Positions 34,085 through 42,844 of a stretch of 64,000 nucleotides of DNA are shown piece by piece (the first letter of the stretch is position 1; the number at the start of each line of letters is the position of its first letter). Location: positions 62,001 to 126,000 of the forward strand of contig CAZSHS010000003.1 in NCBI GenBank assembly GCA_964606665.1. Reading direction: 5' to 3'. This stretch comes from Aved-18 sp964606665 (GTDB lineage: Bacteria; Cyanobacteriota; Vampirovibrionia; Obscuribacterales; Obscuribacteraceae). Made by a program: the position numbers and the translations under genes. Below the pieces are notes generated by a model. The model did not search any database. It saw only the letters and a list, made by a program, of their open reading frames with translations, and was not told the origin of the DNA.

Positions 34085-35371
34085 TTAAGACCAGTCTTCG
34101 CCAAAAGTAAACGGCACACTGCCAATGATAACGTCGTCTCCCGGCTCGATGCCGGCTTGAATTAGTGCGTCTATCACACCCATTTTTCTTAGCACTGTAT
34201 ATAAGTATTGAACAGACTCAGGGTCTTTCAAGTGTGTGACGGCAACCAGTCTTGCTTGACGCTCACCGTCCACATAAAATGCATTTTTAGCTCTGGTTAT
34301 AACAAATGACGAATCCGGTTTTGGAAGCGCGTCTTCGTCTTCATCTGGAATGAAGTCTTCTTGTGGCTCTGCTTTTCTGTTTTCCATTTCGGTAAAGAGG
34401 TGTTTTTTCAGGTCTTCCATTCCAAAGCCTGTCATGCACGAAATGCCAAAGACGGTTGAGCCAGGAAATGCTTTTTTAACCATAGCCACTTTTTCGTCTA
34501 CTTCTTCTTCAAGTACCAAGTCAACTTTTGACAATAGAATGATTTGAGGCAGCGATTTGAGATCGCCCCATGCTGCTAGTTCTTTATTGACCACGTTGAT
34601 TGAGGCAAGAATGTCTTCCTGGCTTATGTCAACTAAATGGACAAGCAGTCTATTGCGCTCGATGTGTTTGAGAAACTTGTGACCAAGACCGTGCCCTTGG
34701 GCTGCACCTTCGATTAATCCGGGAATATCGGCTATCACAAATCCGTCACCGCCGTATGGAGCAGGTACTACGCCCAGATTGGGAGAAAGTGTAGTGAAAG
34801 GATAATCGGCAATCTTTGGTTTGGCTTTGGTCAGACGTTTGAGCAAGCTCGACTTGCCAGCGTTAGGCAATCCCACAAGACCAATGTCGGCAATTAGTTT
34901 CAAAACCAGGCGCAGAGTGCGCTTGACGCCGCCTTCACCGGGTTCGCAATGGTGAGGGGCACGATGTGTGGGAGTTGCCATCGTGGCGTTACCGCGTCCG
35001 CCACGTCCACCCTGGGCAACCAGGACTTTTTGTTCTTCAGTTGTGAGGTCGGCAATTATTTTGGACGAGTTGACATCGGTCACTACAGTCCCTACAGGGA
35101 CTTTGATAATCAAATCCTCCCCTGCACGCCCACTTTTGTTTTTAGACCCACCCTTCTGCCCGTGAGGGGCTTCAAATTGAGTTTTGTAGTGGAAGTCGAG
35201 AAGGGTTCGCATATCTCGGGTTGCAACTAAGTAAACGTTGCCTCCCCGCCCTCCGTTGCCGCCAGCGGGACCCCCCATTGGCTCGTATTTCTCTCGACGC
35301 CAGGCCAGCGCGCCATTTCCGCCATCGCCGGAAGCTATATCTATTATTACTTCATCTAGAAACTTATTCAT
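34085..35371 (-). CDS. obgE: GTPase ObgE/CgtA
   Basis: 428 residues in the three-domain Obg layout. The glycine-rich N-terminal domain (ASGDGGNGALAWRREKYEP; GGNGGRGGNVYL) is followed by the G domain with P-loop GLPNAGKSSLLKRL, switch ADYPFTTLSPNLGVV, DIPGLIEGAAQGHGLGHKFL and SKVDL (G4). The C-terminal OCT domain (about 340-428) ends with PFTFGEDWS. ObgE assists late 50S ribosome assembly and responds to ppGpp. Genes for L21 and L27, frequent upstream partners, are absent. Confidence 0.96.
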   Translation of the reverse strand: MNKFLDEVIIDIASGDGGNGALAWRREKYEPMGGPAGGNGGRGGNVYLVATRDMRTLLDFHYKTQFEAPHGQKGGSKNKSGRAGEDLIIKVPVGTVVTDVNSSKIIADLTTEEQKVLVAQGGRGGRGNATMATPTHRAPHHCEPGEGGVKRTLRLVLKLIADIGLVGLPNAGKSSLLKRLTKAKPKIADYPFTTLSPNLGVVPAPYGGDGFVIADIPGLIEGAAQGHGLGHKFLKHIERNRLLVHLVDISQEDILASINVVNKELAAWGDLKSLPQIILLSKVDLVLEEEVDEKVAMVKKAFPGSTVFGISCMTGFGMEDLKKHLFTEMENRKAEPQEDFIPDEDEDALPKPDSSFVITRAKNAFYVDGERQARLVAVTHLKDPESVQYLYTVLRKMGVIDALIQAGIEPGDDVIIGSVPFTFGEDWS

Positions 35372-35407
35372 AATGTCTAATAATCATATATATTTTCAAA
35401 AAGGTGC

Positions 35408-35680
35408 ATGATTTTAAAAAAAGGTGTCTATAGAAATATAGAAGTATTAGTGGAGGATCTGATCTTGGAAGAGAGAATTACAGTTCATGAAAAAGCTCGC
35501 GGTGAAACCATAAATGTATACATAGGCGAGTATCGCGGAACCAAATACTTGCATATTCGTGAATGGTACCTGGATAAAGATCAGGAAGAAAAGCCGACCA
35601 AGAAAGGCGTGGCTATTCCGGTAGAGAAAATTGACGCGTTGCGCGATGCTATTGATAGGCTTGTCCCTAAGAGCAAGTAA
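35408..35680 (+). CDS. PC4/p15-like single-stranded DNA-binding protein
   Basis: 90 residues. The segment TINVYIGEYRGTKYLHIREW followed by Y and then TKKGVAIPVEKIDALRDAI matches bacterial members of the transcriptional coactivator p15 (PC4/YdbC) family, which form dimers that bind single-stranded nucleic acid through a curved beta-sheet. The role in bacteria is poorly defined. Divergent from obgE; the M23 peptidase gene follows 29 bases later. Confidence 0.8.
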   Translation: MILKKGVYRNIEVLVEDLILEERITVHEKARGETINVYIGEYRGTKYLHIREWYLDKDQEEKPTKKGVAIPVEKIDALRDAIDRLVPKSK

Positions 35681-35709
35681 GTTCGGAAGTCTCAGGAGTT
35701 TCAGAATAA

Positions 35710-36615
35710 TTGCAACCTTACGCATCTAAAGCGTTAATAACTTTCATTTTTCTTTTAAGTTTATCGGTCGCTGAATCCGTTTTAGCGCAAGAAACGACTG
35801 AAGATGAAATTGAAAAAACTCCATCCGCCTCAGTTCACTCACTTCACTTATCCAACTCTTCTCCCTTTCAGGGAGAGACCATAAAAGTAACTAGTACCGC
35901 TGGTGATGCGCAAGTATCGCCGGTGGTTTCATTTAATGGCGAAACATTTAAGATGTTTAGCTTGCAAGATAAAGAGGGTGGCACCAAATACGAAGCGCTC
36001 TTAGCTATGCCTGTACTTATCAAGCCGGGTTCTTATGTAATCAAATGCGGCTCACAGAGCCAGACTGTAAATGTGAAGAATGCACAATTTAGAGTGCAAA
36101 ACTTGACCCTGCCTAAGGACAAAGATAATTTCAACGCATCGCCTGGTGAAAAGGAAGAAATGGCAAAAGCCAAAGCGACCCTGACTGATACCAAAATGTG
36201 GAGCGGTGTTTTTGCAAAACCCATCGACAATGCTCGCATGTCGTCTTCTTTTGGCGTTAGGCGCAGAGTGAATGGTAAATTGCTTCCCGATTATTTTCAC
36301 TCTGGTGCTGATTTTGCTGCTGGCATTGGAACGCCTATAAAAAGTGTGGCACCAGGTACGGTGATTGCAGCTAGACCGCATAAAATAAGTCGGCTGCATG
36401 GTAATTTCGTTTGCGTCGACCACGGACAGGGAGTGGTATCAATCTACATTCACATGAATAGTATCGACGTCAAAAAAGGCGATCGTGTAGAGACCGGTCA
36501 AAAACTAGGAACCGTTGGCAGAACAGGTCGTGCCAACGGTCCACATTTGCATTTCGGAATTTACGTCAATCAAACGGCTTCTAATCCAAAATTCTGGTTT
36601 ACTCAGAATTTCTAG
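35710..36615 (+). CDS. Secreted M23 family metallopeptidase
   Basis: 301 residues. TTG start supported by AGGAG about 11 bases upstream. A signal peptide (ALITFIFLLSLSVAESVLAQ) leads into an N-terminal beta-sandwich (about 40-125) and a LytM domain (about 170-298) with the zinc ligands in YFHSGADFAA and GPHLHFGIY. M23 enzymes cut peptidoglycan cross-bridges or, when degenerate, activate amidases; here both HxxxD and HxH motifs are intact. Convergent with sepF, overlapping by 4 bases. Confidence 0.92.
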   Translation: MQPYASKALITFIFLLSLSVAESVLAQETTEDEIEKTPSASVHSLHLSNSSPFQGETIKVTSTAGDAQVSPVVSFNGETFKMFSLQDKEGGTKYEALLAMPVLIKPGSYVIKCGSQSQTVNVKNAQFRVQNLTLPKDKDNFNASPGEKEEMAKAKATLTDTKMWSGVFAKPIDNARMSSSFGVRRRVNGKLLPDYFHSGADFAAGIGTPIKSVAPGTVIAARPHKISRLHGNFVCVDHGQGVVSIYIHMNSIDVKKGDRVETGQKLGTVGRTGRANGPHLHFGIYVNQTASNPKFWFTQNF

Positions 36616-37118
36616 AATGTTGCTGTTTGATTCCAGAACACATCTTTCAGTGTTTTGGCTGAGTTGGATTCGGTCGAGATGGTCACTGAAGAAGGTGCGA
36701 AGAGAAATACTCCGTCGCCGATTCGTTGTTGATGACCGTCAATGGCCCAGGTAGCTCCGGACAGAAAATCGACCACACGCTGTGACTGTTCGTTGTCTAA
36801 CATGTGAAGGTTCAAGAGAACTGATTTTCTGTTTCTCAAATGGTCTACGATTTCAAGCGATTCTTCAAACTGGCGAGGCTCGATTACGAGTACTTCGCTA
36901 GAAGGAGCTGCGCTTGGGTGTTCGACTATGTTGGAATGTCTTTCTTGAGTCAACATCGGTTGATGTTGAGGTAACTGTGCGCGATTGCTGTCTAACGCCA
37001 ACTGCCCGTTGGTCGCGTAGGCGCTATCAGAAGTTTCGAAAAGATCTTCAAAATCTTCCTGTTCATAATTATCTGCCGGTCCGAACCAAAAACTTTTGAA
37101 TTTTGCTACTAAACTCAC
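36612..37118 (-). CDS. sepF: Cell division protein SepF
   Basis: 168 residues. The N-terminal amphipathic helix (MSLVAKFKSFWFG) would bind the membrane, a variable linker follows, and residues about 80-160 form the SepF core (EVLVIEPRQFEESLEIVDHL, KSVLLNLHMLDNEQSQRVVD, FLSGATWAIDGHQQRIGDGV). SepF tethers and bundles FtsZ at the septum. Its ribosome site AGGAGG is strong. The gene lies about 100 bases after yggS on the same strand, the order seen in Cyanobacteria and Firmicutes. Confidence 0.94.
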   Translation of the reverse strand: MSLVAKFKSFWFGPADNYEQEDFEDLFETSDSAYATNGQLALDSNRAQLPQHQPMLTQERHSNIVEHPSAAPSSEVLVIEPRQFEESLEIVDHLRNRKSVLLNLHMLDNEQSQRVVDFLSGATWAIDGHQQRIGDGVFLFAPSSVTISTESNSAKTLKDVFWNQTATF

Positions 37119-37219
37119 CGCTTTCCTCCTTAATGCCTAAATGCCTTGCCTGCTAATCCACCGAGTAAATACATATAAAAACCGCTAAATATCAAACTTT
37201 CGACTTGCTTGTGCCACCA

Positions 37220-37906
37220 TCATGCTGAACGATCAAATAATGCTCTTCCAATTCTAATCATTGTAGCACCATATGCAATGGCTTCGTTCCAATCGTCGGT
37301 CATTCCCATCGACAATTCTTGCAGTTTTATTTGGTGCGAATTTTCCAATTCCATTTTTAGTTCGCTAAGGCCCCTGAAGCAACGGCGCCAAATTGATGGG
37401 TCTGAATTTTGGGGACAAATTGTCATCAAACCTTCAACTGAGATTGCATTCAATGACAAGATTTCAGCAAGGCTACTTCTCAGAGATTCAGGAGTGAAGC
37501 CACTTTTGCTTGGGTCTTCGAGCACTTTGACCTGAAGCAATATTTTCTGCACCAAGCCTCTGTTTGTAGCTTGCTCAGAGATTTCCTGGGCTAGGCGCAA
37601 GGAATCTACTGAATGAATTAAGTCGAAATTTCCAACCACTTGTTTCACTTTGTTGGTCTGTAAATGACCGATGAAATGCCAGTGAGACGATTGCACCAAA
37701 GCTGGTGACAAGTCGCTTCGTTTTTTCAAAGCGTCTTGAACTCGGTTCTCACCAAATTCGGTGACACCCAAACTGAAGGCTTCTTCCATTTGCTTGCAAG
37801 TGGCTTGTTTAGAAACGGCTATTATTTGGACTGGCTTATCGGCCAATATATTTCGTATATTAGCCAGCGCTTCAGCCAATGTCTCAGCCACCTTCTTCAG
37901 CCACAC
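37220..37906 (-). CDS. YggS family pyridoxal phosphate homeostasis protein
   Basis: 228 residues. Alanine-racemase-like barrel with the PLP lysine in IIAVSKQATCKQ, then FGENRVQDAL, HWHFIGHLQTNKVK, SVDSLRLA and the phosphate-binding MGMTDDWNEAIAYGATMIRIGRALFD-type end (short form SMGMTDDW). YggS/PLPBP controls free PLP and amino acid pools. A GTG at 37906 is the assumed start and gives the usual length. Located directly upstream of sepF. Confidence 0.93.
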   Translation of the reverse strand: MWLKKVAETLAEALANIRNILADKPVQIIAVSKQATCKQMEEAFSLGVTEFGENRVQDALKKRSDLSPALVQSSHWHFIGHLQTNKVKQVVGNFDLIHSVDSLRLAQEISEQATNRGLVQKILLQVKVLEDPSKSGFTPESLRSSLAEILSLNAISVEGLMTICPQNSDPSIWRRCFRGLSELKMELENSHQIKLQELSMGMTDDWNEAIAYGATMIRIGRALFDRSA

Positions 37907-38085
37907 TCAATGCAATTAGGCACCGTCAGCAACGTCTACTATTAAGCACCGCAAGGACCTAATTTGTCAAGCCAAGCCACAATAATCGCTATTGTCTAAA
38001 ACCAAGACATGTAGCGGATATAGACATGATCGAGTGATGGGGGTTTGAGGGTATGCGGTGTATATAGGGTGTTGGTGGTGCCATC
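37907..38085. other. Intergenic stretch upstream of yggS
   Basis: 179 bases between rsmE and yggS, both leftward, so it should hold the yggS-sepF promoter. I see no clear promoter boxes or RNA structure. An imperfect inverted repeat (TTGGTGGTGCC / GGCGGTACCAA) overlaps the rsmE stop and may end that transcript. Confidence 0.4.
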
Positions 38086-38883
38086 CTAGGCGGTACCAAT
38101 ATTTCTTTTGAAAAGCATGTTATCTAGAAAGAAATTTACCGCTCCAGCGGCAAGAATTGAAGCGGTACCGGCTTTGAAAACACGTTTGCCTAGTGTGGCA
38201 AATTCAAAATTGAGCATACAGGCAAGCTCGAATTCTGCGCTTGCAAATCCACCCTCAGGTCCGACTATCAAATTTATGGCTTTTGTAGATTCAGTCTTTA
38301 TGCCTTGTTCGAGCAGATGCAACAAAGGTGGTGACTCACCGCGTTCTTGCAGAAAGATATTAAGAGCGTCATTTTGGTTTGAAAGATCTTTTAAAATTTG
38401 ATCCAGGCTACAAAGCGGTTTCAACTGTGGTAAGTAAAATCCCTCACTTTGTTCAGTTGCCTCAGTAGCTATTGATAACCACCGCTGGTATCTCTTTTCA
38501 AGATCCGCTTCTTTCAGGCGCACAACAGTGTGTTGTGTAATACAAGGCGCAATCGATGTCACACCAAGCTCGCTCAATTTTTGAATAGATAATTCGAACT
38601 GATCACCTTTAAGCAAAGCCATCACAATGTTTATTTGTGGACGGGTTGTGTCTATTGGCTCATGTGTGACAGAACTAATTTCTGCCACCACTTGGTTTCT
38701 GGAAATTTGAGAAAGAATACATATATAAAGATTGCCATCTCCATCGAGCAGTTCGAAAGTCTCGCCTGGCTTAGCTCGAAGTACTCTCGAAATTTGATGC
38801 ACCTGATTTGGATTTGTCAGGGTGATGCGGGCATTAGCCTCGTCAATATGCCGTTTTGACACTATGAAACGATGAATGGTCAT
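38086..38883 (-). CDS. rsmE: 16S rRNA m3U1498 methyltransferase RsmE
   Basis: 265 residues. An N-terminal PUA-like domain (MTIHRFIVSKRHI, HQISRVLRAKPGE) precedes a SPOUT methyltransferase domain with deep trefoil knot (SELGVTSIAPCITQHTVVR; NLIVGPEGGFASAEFELA; LGKRVFKAGTASILA). It methylates U1498 of 16S rRNA using S-adenosylmethionine. The C-terminal end is NIGTA. Divergent from accD with only 39 bases between starts. Confidence 0.94.
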   Translation of the reverse strand: MTIHRFIVSKRHIDEANARITLTNPNQVHQISRVLRAKPGETFELLDGDGNLYICILSQISRNQVVAEISSVTHEPIDTTRPQINIVMALLKGDQFELSIQKLSELGVTSIAPCITQHTVVRLKEADLEKRYQRWLSIATEATEQSEGFYLPQLKPLCSLDQILKDLSNQNDALNIFLQERGESPPLLHLLEQGIKTESTKAINLIVGPEGGFASAEFELACMLNFEFATLGKRVFKAGTASILAAGAVNFFLDNMLFKRNIGTA

Positions 38884-38893
38884 AAGCGCTAAG

Positions 38894-38899
38894 TATAAT
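38894..38899 (+). promoter_or_regulatory. Candidate -10 box for accD-accA
   Basis: TATAAT at 38894-38899, 24 bases before the accD ATG. A second TATAAT at 38910-38915 is only 7 bases from the ATG. No good -35 is seen. No ribosome site precedes the ATG, so a short-leader or leaderless transcript is possible. Confidence 0.35.
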
Positions 38900-38922
38900 C
38901 GGCGAGTGATATAATTCCGAAC

Positions 38923-39852
38923 ATGGATTTGAAAGATTGGTTCGCTAAAAGGCGTGAGCGCCGTGAGCGAGAAAATTTAGAAGTCAAACAACTTCTTCCC
39001 ACGGAAGATTATTGTGCGCTATGGAAGCGTTGCTTCCAGTGTCGCGAACTTCTGTACACAAGAGACTTGAGGAGTAATCTGCAAGTCTGTCCTCACTGTC
39101 AGTACCATTTTTGTATAGGTGCTCCTGACCGTATCGAACAATTAGCCGACCCGGGCACATTTGAAGAAATCGATTCAGAGATGCGCTCGTCTGATCCGCT
39201 TGAATTCATTGATACAGAGAGCTACAGAAAAAGACAAGTTGCGGCTGAGAAAAAATCTGGTGTAGTCGAAGCGATTATGACTGGAACATGCAAAATGAAC
39301 GGTCATCTGACTGCCCTTGGCGTAATGGACTTTGCCTTCTTTGGCGGTTCAATGGGCTCTGTAGTGGGAGAGAAAGTGGCACGTTTGGTAGAGCGTGCAA
39401 TCGAGCTTTCATGCCCTCTCATCATTATTTCGAGTTCTGGTGGCGCACGCATGCAGGAAGGCATTCTTAGTCTCATGCAATTGGCCAAAACCAGCTCAGC
39501 CCTTAAGTCCTATTACGAAACCGGCAATTTATATATTTCCATTTTAAGCGAGCCTACTTTTGGAGGTGTCACAGCCAGTTTTGCAATGCTTGGAGACATT
39601 ATAATCGCAGAGCCCGGAGCCCGAGTGGGATTTGCCGGTCGTCGCGTAATTGAGCAAACTATTAGACAGAAGCTGCCTGCAGATTTTCAGACTGCCGAAT
39701 ACTTGCTCAAGCATGGTCAGGTAGACATGGTTGTGCATAGAAATGAACTCAAAGACAAGCTAACCAAGCTATTTGAGTTTCACCAAAAAAGGAATTCAGA
39801 TAAAGACAAAACTTTGGTCCAGTCTAGCTCTAAAAAAGCAGGTGGCAAGTAA
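38923..39852 (+). CDS. accD: Acetyl-CoA carboxylase carboxyltransferase subunit beta
   Basis: 309 residues. The N-terminal zinc ribbon has four cysteines (CFQCRELLYTRDL and CPHCQYHF). The carboxyltransferase core carries GTCKMNGHLTALGVMDFAFF, FGGSMGSVVGEK, SSSGGARMQEGILSLMQ and AEPGARVGFAGRRVIEQT. With AccA it transfers the carboxyl group from biotin carboxyl carrier protein to acetyl-CoA, the first step of fatty acid synthesis. It overlaps accA by one base (TAATG), ensuring coupled synthesis. Confidence 0.97.
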   Translation: MDLKDWFAKRRERRERENLEVKQLLPTEDYCALWKRCFQCRELLYTRDLRSNLQVCPHCQYHFCIGAPDRIEQLADPGTFEEIDSEMRSSDPLEFIDTESYRKRQVAAEKKSGVVEAIMTGTCKMNGHLTALGVMDFAFFGGSMGSVVGEKVARLVERAIELSCPLIIISSSGGARMQEGILSLMQLAKTSSALKSYYETGNLYISILSEPTFGGVTASFAMLGDIIIAEPGARVGFAGRRVIEQTIRQKLPADFQTAEYLLKHGQVDMVVHRNELKDKLTKLFEFHQKRNSDKDKTLVQSSSKKAGGK

Positions 39853-40823
39853 TGCCTGAAGTGAAAAGACAAGTTCCGCTCGAATTTGAAAAGCCACTCA
39901 ATGTTCTGGCTCAACAAATCGATAATTTGGAAGCGCAGTTACAAGAGCAACCAGACCTTGAGCCTGAGCTTCGACATTTAAAAGAACAATATACTAGTCT
40001 ACGCAAATCACTTTATTCTAATTTGCGCCCAATCGATCGTCTAGCAATTGCAAGACATCCAGAGCGTCCCTACACACGAGACTATTTTGAGCGTTGGGAT
40101 CCACAATGGATCGAATTGCACGGCGACAGACACGGCACCGATGATAGTGCTATGGTCGGTGGCTTACTCGATTTTGGAAACGATTTAAAAGTTATTGCGG
40201 TCGGGACCCAAAAGGGTAGGACCATCAAAGAAAAACAAAGTTGCAATTTTGGCATGCCGCAGCCAGAAGGTTATGCCAAAGCGCTTCGTTTGTTTAAACA
40301 CGCAGAAAAGTTTGGTCTACCAATCGTCACTCTTATTGACACTCCTGGAGCCTATCCCGGTCTTGCGGCAGAAGAGCACAACCAGGCTCAAGCTATTGCT
40401 ATTAATTTGCTTGAACTTTCGGGATTGACAGTGCCTGTGGTGGCAGTAGTGACAGGCGAAGGTGGATCTGGTGGCGCACTTGCAATAGGTGTGGCTAACA
40501 GAATTTTGATGCTCGAACACTCTGTCTATTCTGTTATTTCGCCAGAAGGCTGCGCCTCTATTTTGTGGCGCTCGGCTGACAAAGTTTCAGATGCCGCTCA
40601 ATCCATGAAGATCACCGCTCGCGAAATCCTAGAGCTTGGTGTTATAGACGGTATCATCACAGAGCCCCTTGGTGGTGCGCACAAAGATCCTGAAGCTACT
40701 GCAAAGGCGGCTAAAACAGCTATTATGTCGCAGCTTGCCGAGTTAGTTAAAATGAGCGGTGGCGAAGTGAGGCATGACCGCCAGCACAAATTTAGAACTA
40801 TGGGCAAATGGCGCGACCAGTAA
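39852..40823 (+). CDS. accA: Acetyl-CoA carboxylase carboxyltransferase subunit alpha
   Basis: 323 residues, standard length. N-terminal coiled coil (FEKPLNVLAQQIDNLEAQLQ), then IARHPERPYTRDYFERW, ELHGDRHGTDDSAMVGG, GRTIKEKQSCNFGMPQPEGY, IDTPGAYPGLAAEEHNQAQA and the second oxyanion region TGEGGSGGALAIGVANRILM. Partner of AccD in the heterotetrameric carboxyltransferase. Convergent with the kinase gene, 21 bases apart, without a visible terminator hairpin. Confidence 0.97.
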   Translation: MPEVKRQVPLEFEKPLNVLAQQIDNLEAQLQEQPDLEPELRHLKEQYTSLRKSLYSNLRPIDRLAIARHPERPYTRDYFERWDPQWIELHGDRHGTDDSAMVGGLLDFGNDLKVIAVGTQKGRTIKEKQSCNFGMPQPEGYAKALRLFKHAEKFGLPIVTLIDTPGAYPGLAAEEHNQAQAIAINLLELSGLTVPVVAVVTGEGGSGGALAIGVANRILMLEHSVYSVISPEGCASILWRSADKVSDAAQSMKITAREILELGVIDGIITEPLGGAHKDPEATAKAAKTAIMSQLAELVKMSGGEVRHDRQHKFRTMGKWRDQ

Positions 40824-40844
40824 AACTGGCACCATTTTATTTTG

Positions 40845-42599
40845 CTAGTGTCTTGGACGCTTTCGGCGTTTACCACCGTTTGGCTGATTCTTCTTAGCAC
40901 CTGAATATTTAGAAATCATTTCGTCCGCTTGAGCTTTGAACGACGAGTCATTATCTACTTTTTTAAGTATAGCGATGGCACCTTCCGTTTTTCCGGCGTT
41001 GCCCTGTTGCTCGCCCATTCGTACATATAAGTGATTCATTTCCTCTTTGTCCGAGGCATTTAGTTTGCCCTGACTACTGAGAGTGTTGTAGACCTTTAAT
41101 GCATCCTGGAATTTGCCTTGATTTACAAGCTTTTTCGCTTCTTGAGCCTCGTTTGTCCTTGCTACTTCTTCTTGTCCTTTGAAGAGTTGGGGTCCCAGTG
41201 TGAAAATCAAAATTGCTAACGCTAAAATAGCAAGAACCGAGGGCAAGACCACTCGTTGCAAGACTGAAGCTTCGCTTCTGCCTCTGACAAAATCGGACTT
41301 ATTAATTTGATGTCCCTTTTGCGAATCGCTTTGAGCTTGGCGCATCTGCTGGCGCATCGCCGCCACTTGCTCCGCTATGCGTTCAGCTTCGCTTGCGTTA
41401 TTTAAAGCATTCATATCAGCCACGCTGGCAGTGGCTGGATCTAATTGTGATTGGCTCTGGGCTTGAGCTTGCTGAGCTCGATACTCATCCATCGCAAGGG
41501 CAGCATAATCAATTGCACCGGTGCCGCGTTGAGCCGGAATACTAACTTCCTGACTGGTGTTGCGTCTGTGCAGATGCTCGTCTTGAGCAAGGGGACCTGG
41601 TTCTATTTCGCGCGAAGCGTTTCGTGGTTGTGATTGGCTTGAGGGTTTGGCTGGTGACTTGATTGATTCTTCTAAAGCTGTTGCCATTTCTTCCATAGTC
41701 TGGAAGCGGTCGTTAGGATTTTTAGAAAGAGCTTTGTTTACCACTTCTTCCAGTGCATCGGGGAAAATCAACCCCGGTTTGACCTGATTTAAGGGCTTTG
41801 GTGGCTCAGACAAATGCATCGACATTACACGAATTAGTTCGTCTGAATGAAAAGGCACTTCGCCTGTGAGAGTTTCATAAATGACTATCCCAATAGAGTA
41901 AATATCGCTTCGGCTGTCAACTTTAGAACTAGTACACTGCTCTGGACTCATATAAGTGGGGCTGCCGCACACAGTGCCAGTGCGCGTGATTTTGGCTGAT
42001 TCAGATTCTTCTACAATGCGTGCGATACCGAAGTCCACCACCATGGGATAGAGCTTTTGTCCGCTGCGCTCTACCAAAACAATGTTTTCTGGCTTGACGT
42101 CGCGGTGCACGACTCCGTGTCTATGCGCTTCTCCAAGAGCCGAACATACTTGAGTCAAAAGTGGAATGGCCGCATCTAGGGACACACGCTCATTTTCGGA
42201 TAAATAATCAGAAAGCGGTGTTCCTACAAGCAAGTCCATAGCTATATAAGGACGATTACCTTGAGGAATGACGCCAAAGTCGTAAATAGTAATGATATTG
42301 GGATGTGAAAGACGGCTCGAAGCTTTAGCTTCTTGACGAAAGCGCTTGATAAATTCTTCGTCTGACACTAGGTACTCGTGTAAGACTTTGATAGCTACTT
42401 CGCGACCAATTAATTCCTGAACTGCTTTATATACTGTCCCGGCTGAACCTTGGCCTATGACCGACTGAATACGATAGCGACCTTCGATCACCATGCCTAA
42501 TAAAGGGTCTTCGCCAACTGTAACCATATTCGAACCGTCACGAGGGCAGATTTCCTGCTCTTGTGAGGTCTGAAAATTGCATACGAGGCAAAGCTTCAT
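40845..42599 (-). CDS. Membrane Ser/Thr protein kinase with N-terminal zinc ribbon
   Basis: 584 residues. A small zinc-ribbon-like start (CLVCNFQTSQEQEICPRDGS) precedes a Hanks-type kinase (about 40-310): P-loop VIGQGSAGTVYKA, VAIKVLHEYL, HGVVHRDVKPENIVLVE, VVDFGIARI and TYMSPEQCTSSKVDSRSDIY. A disordered Gln/Ala-rich linker leads to one membrane helix (about 450-475; LAILALAILIFTLGPQLF) and an extracytoplasmic TPR-like tail (about 480-570) that ends in a basic run GGKRRKRPRH. All catalytic residues are present, so it should be active. No PASTA repeats; the TPR tail is the likely sensor. Confidence 0.9.
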   Translation of the reverse strand: MKLCLVCNFQTSQEQEICPRDGSNMVTVGEDPLLGMVIEGRYRIQSVIGQGSAGTVYKAVQELIGREVAIKVLHEYLVSDEEFIKRFRQEAKASSRLSHPNIITIYDFGVIPQGNRPYIAMDLLVGTPLSDYLSENERVSLDAAIPLLTQVCSALGEAHRHGVVHRDVKPENIVLVERSGQKLYPMVVDFGIARIVEESESAKITRTGTVCGSPTYMSPEQCTSSKVDSRSDIYSIGIVIYETLTGEVPFHSDELIRVMSMHLSEPPKPLNQVKPGLIFPDALEEVVNKALSKNPNDRFQTMEEMATALEESIKSPAKPSSQSQPRNASREIEPGPLAQDEHLHRRNTSQEVSIPAQRGTGAIDYAALAMDEYRAQQAQAQSQSQLDPATASVADMNALNNASEAERIAEQVAAMRQQMRQAQSDSQKGHQINKSDFVRGRSEASVLQRVVLPSVLAILALAILIFTLGPQLFKGQEEVARTNEAQEAKKLVNQGKFQDALKVYNTLSSQGKLNASDKEEMNHLYVRMGEQQGNAGKTEGAIAILKKVDNDSSFKAQADEMISKYSGAKKNQPNGGKRRKRPRH

Positions 42600-42698
42600 G
42601 GCTTAATTAGAAATAGAAACGCCAACTAAGGGCCTAATGTGTAGTAAAACTCGATCAAAAACTAAGAATTGCCCATTAATCTTATATATTACTTTTAA

Positions 42699-42715
42699 GT
42701 ACCACTACTTGGTAC
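42699..42715. promoter_or_regulatory. Short inverted repeat between divergent kinase and MFS genes
   Basis: GTACCA (42699-42704), five-base loop, TGGTAC (42710-42715), in the 245-base divergent region. Could be an operator or a small hairpin; otherwise the region shows nothing clear. Confidence 0.35.
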
Positions 42716-42844
42716 GAACAAACCTTTTTCCTTAGAAGCCAAGATGGTTGCCTTAATAGATGCCCATGTGATGCGGCTTGGTAAGCAATAGAATCGAGCA
42801 ATAAAATTGAACCCGAGAAACAGTACCAATTATCAGAACCTTTG